In this document: piece by piece, positions 1 to 4,684 of the stretch
Layout of the letters: the number at the start of each line of letters is the position of its first letter
How positions within the stretch are numbered: position 1 is the stretch's first letter
Source of the DNA: Bacillota bacterium
Lineage (GTDB): Bacteria; Bacillota; Limnochordia; Darwinibacteriales; Darwinibacteriaceae
Assembly (NCBI GenBank): GCA_012799535.1
Contig: JAAZLB010000287.1
Span: 1-6,253 of the forward strand
Length of the DNA stretch: 6,253 nucleotides
Direction: 5' to 3'
Made by a program: the position numbers and the translations under genes
Notes under the pieces: model-generated
The model's input: the letters and a program-made list of their open reading frames with translations, nothing else
The model's database searches: none
Told to the model about the DNA's origin: nothing

Positions 1-82
1 AAGTCTGTTCTTGAACTTCCTGTTCAGAACCATCTTGGTGATCGTCTTGATGAAACTTAAAGACCTGTTCTTGTTTACTCAT
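1..82 (-). CDS. DppC/OppC-like ABC transporter permease, N-terminal fragment
   Basis: Reading from an ATG at 82..80, 27 codons are visible before the window ends: M-S-K-Q-E-Q-V-F-K-F-H, then a hydrophilic stretch rich in Gln, Glu, Asp and His. The start sits 11 nt after the stop of the DppB-like permease and has a strong SD (GGAGGGGG) at 93..86, a few bases before the ATG. In family 5 importers the gene after DppB is nearly always the second permease (DppC/OppC/AppC), and those proteins begin with a cytoplasmic polar segment before the first membrane helix, which agrees with what is seen. No transmembrane segment or EAA loop is inside the window, so the assignment rests mainly on position. 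Its role would be to form the membrane channel as a heterodimer with the DppB-like subunit. The gene continues beyond coordinate 1. Confidence 0.72.
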   Translation of the reverse strand, partial: MSKQEQVFKFHQDDHQDGSEQEVQEQT

Positions 83-93
83 TGTCCCCCTCC

Positions 94-1065
94 TTATTCA
101 TACCTAATACGTGGGTCAGACCAAGCTAGCATAATATCGGCTAAGAGGTTGCCAATGAGCATCAAAAAGGCCGATAGCATCAAGAAGGTCATGACCAAGT
201 ATTGATCACTATTTAATAATGCATCGTAGAAAAATGGTCCCATCGTTGGGAGATTTAATACGATTGAGGCGATAATGGTACCACTGATTAGGGAGGGTAA
301 CTGCATTCCAAAAATGGAGATTAAAGGGTTAATGGCGTTACGAACCGCATGTTTATAAATAACTGTGCGCTCCGGTAGGCCTTTAGCCCGGGCGGTCATC
401 ACATACTGGGTTCCTAAAACATCCAAAAGATTAGCTCGCATCAGGCGAATAAGACTTGCTGTACCGCCTAAACCAATGGCAATCACAGGAATCCACAAAT
501 GACGGAGTAAATCCACAAACTTTGCCAAACTCCAGGGAGCCCCAATATATTGCTGTGAAAACAGGCCACCGACCGCGGTGCCACCGAGACTAAGATAAAC
601 ATACATAAGTACTAAAGCCAAGAAAAAACTAGGAATACTCACTCCGATAAAACCGATAAATGTGAGGAAGTAATCCATAAAGGAATATTTATGGGTAGCA
701 GAATAGATCCCAATGGGAATGGCTACAACCCAGGTGAAAATAATGGTAATACCTGCGACTCCCACTGTCCAGGCCATCCGTTCCCAAATCAATTCATGTA
801 CGGGTCTTTTATAAGCAAACGAATAGCCAAAATCACCTTCAGTGATAATCCCCTTCACCCAGGTTAAATACTGGATATGGGCAGGTTGATCTAAACCGAG
901 ACGAGTCCTGATTTGGGCCACCATCTCTGGACTCATGCGGGGATCATGTAAGAATTGGGTGGTAAAATCCCCTGGCTGGAGTTTAATTACCACAAAACAC
1001 AGAATCGAGATTATCACCATCATAGGGATCATCATGAGACAACGTCGCACGATATAACGAAACAT
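94..1065 (-). CDS. DppB/OppB-like ABC transporter permease (family 5 importer)
   Basis: Inner-membrane permease of 323 aa, the usual length for DppB/AppB-type subunits of peptide, nickel or oligosaccharide importers. The N-terminus (M-F-R-Y-I-V-R-R) leads into a first membrane helix at about residues 11-30. A long extracytoplasmic loop follows, containing the family-typical P-G-D-F and R-x-x-L-G-L-D-Q-P segments (31-98). Further hydrophobic spans lie near 100-121, 133-160, 190-207, 256-272 and 290-312. The EAA loop that docks on the ATPase is clear at about 205-248 (Y-V-M-T-A-R-A-K-G-L ... R-N-A-I-N-P). The C-terminus D-P-R-I-R-Y-E is also typical. The ATG at 1065 has an AAGGA SD at 1077..1073 with a 7-nt spacer. 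The gene lies between the solute-binding protein and a DppC-like permease, and is probably co-transcribed with both. The substrate cannot be told from the permease. Confidence 0.95.
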   Translation of the reverse strand: MFRYIVRRCLMMIPMMVIISILCFVVIKLQPGDFTTQFLHDPRMSPEMVAQIRTRLGLDQPAHIQYLTWVKGIITEGDFGYSFAYKRPVHELIWERMAWTVGVAGITIIFTWVVAIPIGIYSATHKYSFMDYFLTFIGFIGVSIPSFFLALVLMYVYLSLGGTAVGGLFSQQYIGAPWSLAKFVDLLRHLWIPVIAIGLGGTASLIRLMRANLLDVLGTQYVMTARAKGLPERTVIYKHAVRNAINPLISIFGMQLPSLISGTIIASIVLNLPTMGPFFYDALLNSDQYLVMTFLMLSAFLMLIGNLLADIMLAWSDPRIRYE

Positions 1066-1089
1066 AGGCTCATCCTTCCCGAAGCTAGA

Positions 1090-1117
1090 CTGAAGGTGCC
1101 CTTAGGGGCACCTTCAG
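1090..1117 (-). terminator. Intercistronic hairpin between binding-protein and permease genes (attenuator or mRNA stabiliser)
   Basis: A perfect 12-bp inverted repeat, CTGAAGGTGCCC and GGGCACCTTCAG, encloses a 4-nt loop. It begins 10 nt after the binding-protein stop codon and ends before the SD of the DppB-like gene. On the transcribed strand the stem is followed by TCTAGC, not a U-run, so it is unlikely to be a full Rho-independent terminator. Hairpins at this position in importer operons are known to protect the 3' end of the binding-protein mRNA and to lower permease expression relative to the binding protein. That role is inferred here. The hairpin itself is directly visible. Confidence 0.75.
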
Positions 1118-1127
1118 CACCTAACAC

Positions 1128-2888
1128 TTACTTCATGTAAATCGTGTAGTTAGTACCGACAATTTGGCCGTTATCCTTAGTGAAAACGTTACCTACTTTA
1201 TCATTTACTGCAGTCAGGGCCATACCCTTAGCAATGAAGATTACAGGTACCTTTTCAGCATAAATTGCTTGCCATTCATCATAGAGGGCTTTACGCTTAA
1301 CTGGATCCATTTCCACTTCAGCTAGTTCAAAGAGTTCGAAGACTCGAAGTTCCCAGCCAACCATATTGCCAATAACGGCTTTTTGGTTCTTATCCATGGT
1401 GCTACGATGCCAGTAGTACAAAGGATTACCCGGTTGCCAAATGGCCTTCCGTAGTTGTGGATCAGGTTGGTTACCAAAGGCTTCGATGATTGCTTCGAAT
1501 TCGCCGGCTTGGCGTTTCTCACCAACCAAAGTAGAACTAATGAGTTGAAGATGGGTCTTAATTCCCAACTCTTCCCACTCGCTCTTCAGAATCACTGCAA
1601 TATCGTTGTTAGCTTGCATATTGGCTGCAGCGGTTAAGGTGATTTCTAGTGGACGACCACTAGGAAGTACCCGTACGCCATTTTTCTCAACAATGCCAAT
1701 AGAATCGAGCATCTTCTTAGCCTGCTCAGGATCGTAAGGACGCATGATCTTTTCGATTTCTGGGTTGTAAAACGCGGTATTAGCTGGTAATACAGGTACC
1801 CCAGGAATAATCGCTAGAGTGTTATAAACGTCTTCAATAATCCGATAGCGATCCACAGTGTATTCCATAGCTTGACGGAAAGTGTCATTGCGGAATAGTT
1901 CCCGTAATTCTGGATCTGCCACATCCCAGTTAAAGGCAAGGTGGGGTGGGCTTGGAGTTGGATCAACAGGTGAACCTGCTAAGACCCTATAGGGACGACC
2001 TGCTAGCTCATCTTGCTTAAGGGCAGGATATTGTTGGCCAGTAGGGGTAATGCGATGTACTTCACCAGCCCTAAATTTAGCCATCATAACTTCAGGATCT
2101 TGCACGATTAGATAAACTAGGCGATCCACATAGGGAAGTTGGTTCCCCTCTGGGTCAACCTTCCAAGAATAGGGATTGGGTTCCAGAACAATTTTCTGGT
2201 CCACAATGTATTCAGTTACAACAAAGGTTCCGGTTCCAACCACATCTTTAAGTGGTGTATCTAGGGTCCAGGCCTTGTTGATTGTACCAGGCTCAACACC
2301 TGGGTTCAGAGCTGCACTATAGGACTCGAATTTGTGTTTCGGTAGAATTAAAGCATGACTTAATACCCGGGTAAAAGCACCATAGGGTACAGGTAAGATG
2401 GCTTCAACAGTACGGTCATCGATCTTGTTCCATTTTACCGGTCTACCACCGAGGGTAAAGCGATCGAGGGAGTTACCCTCAGCGTTGGGGTTCATAACTA
2501 CATGTTCAAGGGTGAAAACAACGTCATCCGCGGTAAAGGGAGTACCATCAGACCATTTCACATCCCGCAGTGTAAAGGTAACTACGGTACCAGTTTCGTC
2601 AATGGTCCAACTTTCAGCCAAACCAGGAATAATCTCACCAGTGGCTGGATTTTCCATTACCAATGGATCAAGGAAGTTATAAATTACAGTGTAAGAAGGT
2701 CCATCCACTACCCCGTAAAAGTTAAAAGAACGGGGAGATGAACCAAGCCCCAAGACTAGTTCTCCACCTTTGGTTCCTATCTCTTGGAACAAAGCCGGGT
2801 CAACCACGAGGGGATTTGGTGGTAGTGCGGCAGATACGTTCATAGCTAATAAGGCTACGAGCAATACAGCTAAAACAGATCTCTTCAC
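1128..2888 (-). CDS. ABC transporter solute-binding protein, family 5 (SBP_bac_5; peptide/oligosaccharide type)
   Basis: Exported binding protein of 586 aa that would capture substrate outside the membrane and hand it to the DppB/DppC-like permeases encoded downstream. Residues 1-20 form a signal peptide: M-K-R-S, a hydrophobic core V-L-A-V-L-L-V-A-L-L, and a V-S-A/A site for signal peptidase I. There is no lipobox cysteine, and the whole protein has no Cys. The family 5 signature is at about residues 91-130: A-E-S-W, then F-T-L-R-D-V-K-W-S-D-G-T-P-F-T-A-D-D-V-V-F. A second typical stretch, F-R-Q-A-M-E-Y-T-V-D-R, lies further on, followed by the usual C-terminal lobe. The start is GTG at 2888 with AGGAGG at 2902..2897 and an 8-nt spacer. 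An ATG 2 nt earlier is out of frame and followed at once by TGA. The family binds peptides, oligosaccharides, nickel-chelates or other solutes; the ligand here is unknown. Confidence 0.95.
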   Translation of the reverse strand: MKRSVLAVLLVALLAMNVSAALPPNPLVVDPALFQEIGTKGGELVLGLGSSPRSFNFYGVVDGPSYTVIYNFLDPLVMENPATGEIIPGLAESWTIDETGTVVTFTLRDVKWSDGTPFTADDVVFTLEHVVMNPNAEGNSLDRFTLGGRPVKWNKIDDRTVEAILPVPYGAFTRVLSHALILPKHKFESYSAALNPGVEPGTINKAWTLDTPLKDVVGTGTFVVTEYIVDQKIVLEPNPYSWKVDPEGNQLPYVDRLVYLIVQDPEVMMAKFRAGEVHRITPTGQQYPALKQDELAGRPYRVLAGSPVDPTPSPPHLAFNWDVADPELRELFRNDTFRQAMEYTVDRYRIIEDVYNTLAIIPGVPVLPANTAFYNPEIEKIMRPYDPEQAKKMLDSIGIVEKNGVRVLPSGRPLEITLTAAANMQANNDIAVILKSEWEELGIKTHLQLISSTLVGEKRQAGEFEAIIEAFGNQPDPQLRKAIWQPGNPLYYWHRSTMDKNQKAVIGNMVGWELRVFELFELAEVEMDPVKRKALYDEWQAIYAEKVPVIFIAKGMALTAVNDKVGNVFTKDNGQIVGTNYTIYMK

Positions 2889-2902
2889 ATTATCAACCTC
2901 CT
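2888..2902 (-). promoter_or_regulatory. Ribosome-binding site of the binding-protein gene, with AUGUGA overlapping the GUG start
   Basis: AGGAGG at 2902..2897 is followed by TTGATA and then ATGTGAAG. The ATG (2890..2888) is 6 nt from the SD but reads ATG-TGA, a start directly followed by a stop. The GTG (2888..2886) is 8 nt from the SD and opens the 586-aa frame, with a good signal peptide starting at once. The GTG is therefore the productive start, and a non-productive ATG overlaps it. Confidence 0.7.
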
Positions 2903-3006
2903 GTTTTTATTTACAACCGCAAGAATAAATACACTCTCGCAACTGTTTGTATATATACTTCGCACTCAACCCACTAATATCCTTTTTCTTTTTCCTCGAT
3001 CTTGGT
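2889..3006 (-). promoter_or_regulatory. Leader/promoter region of the ABC importer operon (no clear sigma-A promoter)
   Basis: These 118 nt lie between the terminator of the upstream cluster and the binding-protein start, so the importer promoter is expected here. On the transcribed strand there is an A-rich tract, the palindrome GTATATATAC (2949-2958), and several TTG-containing hexamers. I could not pair a -35 with a -10 at 16-18 nt spacing. A possible short ORF (2969..2907) and a weak hairpin (2913-2946) are described under findings. The assignment as a regulatory region rests on position only. Confidence 0.4.
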
Positions 3007-3044
3007 AAAAAATTTAAACCCCTTTCGCTGGGAAAGGGGTTTAA
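3007..3044 (-). terminator. Rho-independent terminator of the dehydratase-kinase-GNAT cluster
   Basis: A 13-bp perfect stem (arms at 3014-3026 and 3032-3044; core AAACCCCTTTC / GAAAGGGGTTT) encloses a 5-nt loop. On the minus strand the stem is followed by AAT and then a run of T from 3012 down to 3007, the classic terminator layout. It begins 22 nt after the GNAT stop codon and separates that cluster from the importer operon. It lacks a comparable T-run on the plus strand, so it acts mainly for leftward transcription, which fits the gene orientation. Confidence 0.93.
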
Positions 3045-3066
3045 TAATAAAATTCTTTTCTGTTAC

Positions 3067-3546
3067 TTACTTTCTCAATAATCCTCGATAAGCACCTGGC
3101 ATAGAATCTTCGATCACGATAGCTCCTGCAGTCTGGGCATAAAAATCTACCGGGCCTGCTCCCCCAATGACACAATAACCATAGCCTAATTGCTTCAAGC
3201 CGTATAGGGATTCGATGAATAAAGCCTTACCTATTCCCCGTCCCCGATACTCTGGATCCACTCCAACAGGTCCAAAGAAGTTGCGAAGAGTCGCTTCGTA
3301 GCAAGCAAAGCCCGCCAATTGTTTCTTCTCTTCATCAATGGCAACTAAACAGGTAACTGGATGGTTTGCAAAGGCAACGTCCGCTTCACTGGCCCAACCA
3401 GGTCCAAATTTCTCTTCAATCCAGGCGAGTACAATGTGCTTTTCTGGAGCTAAACCAGGGCGCACCAAAATCTTTTGTTCTTCCATCTCTTGGCGAATAG
3501 GTTCTAGCGGGGGCAAATCATAGAGCTTGACTAGCATATCAGGCAT
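3067..3546 (-). CDS. GNAT family N-acetyltransferase
   Basis: Cytosolic protein of 159 aa, a normal length for a single GNAT domain, which transfers acetyl from acetyl-CoA to an amine. Motif A, the CoA pyrophosphate loop, is clear at residues 93-111: G-P-V-G-V-D-P-E-Y, then R101-G-R-G-I-G106. Before it comes the strand A-G-F-A-C-Y (78-83). The C-terminal F-Y-A-Q-T-A-G-A (135-142) is the usual motif B region, where Y136 is a candidate general acid. The ATG overlaps the last base of the upstream kinase stop (TAATG), and an AAGGAAGGA SD sits inside the kinase 3' end, so translation is probably coupled. A terminator follows, making this the last gene of the cluster. The acceptor is not known. The neighbours suggest an amino sugar or nucleotide-linked amino sugar, but this is inference from context, and a protein or small-molecule substrate remains possible. 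Confidence 0.92.
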   Translation of the reverse strand: MPDMLVKLYDLPPLEPIRQEMEEQKILVRPGLAPEKHIVLAWIEEKFGPGWASEADVAFANHPVTCLVAIDEEKKQLAGFACYEATLRNFFGPVGVDPEYRGRGIGKALFIESLYGLKQLGYGYCVIGGAGPVDFYAQTAGAIVIEDSMPGAYRGLLRK

Positions 3547-4670
3547 TAGACAACATCCTTCCTTGTGTTTTCCTTTAGTATGTTGGTAATAATTGCTTCC
3601 ATTTCTGGCATTTTTCTCTCCATGTCTGCAACTAACTTTAGCTGGGTTCTAGCCCTATCTAGATTATGGGTTGCGTGGTCAACCTTAAAGTAGGTATCTC
3701 CTTGGAGATAATCTGTTAAAAAACGCATCCCCAATTCTAACGCTATAAGTTTAGCAGAAAAAGCTAAGTAATGCACTTCGGCCGGAACCAGAAATTCGTG
3801 AGCAACACTTAAATAGCCCTTAGCGTAAGCAGTAAAAAGCTCTAAGTCTAAGGAAACCAAATCGAGATTTGTCTCATCTTCTAAGGCGGTGCTAGCCCCA
3901 AAACGGATAGCATCACCAAAATCGTAGAGGATGGAACCGGGCATGACTGTATCTAGATCCAAAACACAGATGCCTTCACCAGTCTGATCGTCAATCATGA
4001 TGTTATTCAACTTCGTATCGTTATGGGTTACCCTTAGGGGAACTTTGCCCTGGGCCATTAAGTCGACTATGACGGACGTATCCCCTTCTCGGGCTAGAAT
4101 AAAGGCGATCTCTTCTTGAACCCCTTCCACTCGTCCATAAGAATCAGCACCTACAGCCTGGAGAAAGTCTCCAAAACGTTTTCTAGTATCATGAAAACGG
4201 GCAATAGTCTCATGGAGAGTGTGAGCAGGAAAATCACTTAACAAGAGCTGAAACTGACCAAAAGCCCGCCCTGCATGGTAAAAATGCAGGGGATTTTCTA
4301 CCATTTCGTAAGTCCTAGCCCCTTCAATAAAATCATACGCCCGCCAATAATCCCCTTGGGGACTCCGATAAAAGGAGTTTCCATCGTGGGTTGGCACAAT
4401 ACGCATGGCCTCTCTACTAGGATCCCCACCCCGTTTGAGGGTCTTCATGCGCAGGTGTTCGGTGACTGCCTCAATATTTGCCATGACCTGCTCAGGCTCT
4501 TTAAAAACGTTACTGTTAATATATTGCAGTACATAACGCCTAATAGACCCATCGTCTAAGGAAAAGTGCAAAATGAACGTGTCATTAATATGTCCGCTTT
4601 TGGAGATTACCGCCTCTACGTACTCCCCTTGAAAGGTAAAATGCGGAATAATTGCTTGTATACGCTTGAT
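3546..4670 (-). CDS. NahK-like N-acetylhexosamine 1-kinase / aminoglycoside phosphotransferase-fold sugar kinase, apparent ATC start
   Basis: Cytosolic kinase of 374 aa, close to the roughly 360 aa of Bifidobacterium NahK, which makes GlcNAc/GalNAc-1-phosphate from ATP. Numbering from the ATC, the N-terminal loop S-G-H-I-N-D-T is at 25-31. The catalytic loop H-N-D-T-K-L-N-N is at 216-223 (base D218, N223). The metal-binding D-L-D-T is at about 238-241, followed by F-G-D and F-G-A-S-T-A-L-E-D-E. The C-terminal L-G-M-R-F-L-T-D-Y-L-Q-G-D-T-Y-F is highly characteristic of NahK relatives. No ATG, GTG or TTG exists in frame before a TTG at 4571, which would delete the GHINDT loop and has no SD. The open frame instead reaches ATC at 4670, 7 nt after GGGGAGG and 2 nt after the dehydratase stop. 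Its stop overlaps the GNAT start. A GlcNAc-like substrate is likely but unproven. Confidence 0.88.
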   Translation of the reverse strand: MKRIQAIIPHFTFQGEYVEAVISKSGHINDTFILHFSLDDGSIRRYVLQYINSNVFKEPEQVMANIEAVTEHLRMKTLKRGGDPSREAMRIVPTHDGNSFYRSPQGDYWRAYDFIEGARTYEMVENPLHFYHAGRAFGQFQLLLSDFPAHTLHETIARFHDTRKRFGDFLQAVGADSYGRVEGVQEEIAFILAREGDTSVIVDLMAQGKVPLRVTHNDTKLNNIMIDDQTGEGICVLDLDTVMPGSILYDFGDAIRFGASTALEDETNLDLVSLDLELFTAYAKGYLSVAHEFLVPAEVHYLAFSAKLIALELGMRFLTDYLQGDTYFKVDHATHNLDRARTQLKLVADMERKMPEMEAIITNILKENTRKDVV

Positions 4671-4684
4671 TGTTATTCCTCCCC
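4668..4684 (-). promoter_or_regulatory. Ribosome-binding site that places the kinase start at an ATC codon
   Basis: On the minus strand the bases read GGGGAGG (4684..4678), AATAACA, then ATC (4670..4668). The SD lies within the last codons of the dehydratase gene, whose TAA stop (4675..4673) falls inside the spacer. A 7-nt spacer is ideal for initiation. No ATG, GTG, TTG or CTG occurs in any frame within the next 40 or so bases, so either ATC is the start codon or the base is altered from ATG. Confidence 0.7.

Noticed and set aside
1322..1525. Minus-strand 67-aa ORF inside the binding-protein gene
   Set aside because: It is an alternative frame within the conserved C-terminal lobe of the binding protein, with no independent support.
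2949..2958. Palindrome GTATATATAC as a -10 element or operator
   Set aside because: A 10-bp alternating AT palindrome is common by chance, and no -35 hexamer lies at 16-18 nt, so I do not call a promoter or operator.
3546..4571. Kinase starting at TTG 4571 (341 aa)
   Set aside because: This start has no SD and removes the GHINDT loop and first strands of the N-lobe, which are encoded in frame directly upstream; the longer frame reaches a strong SD.
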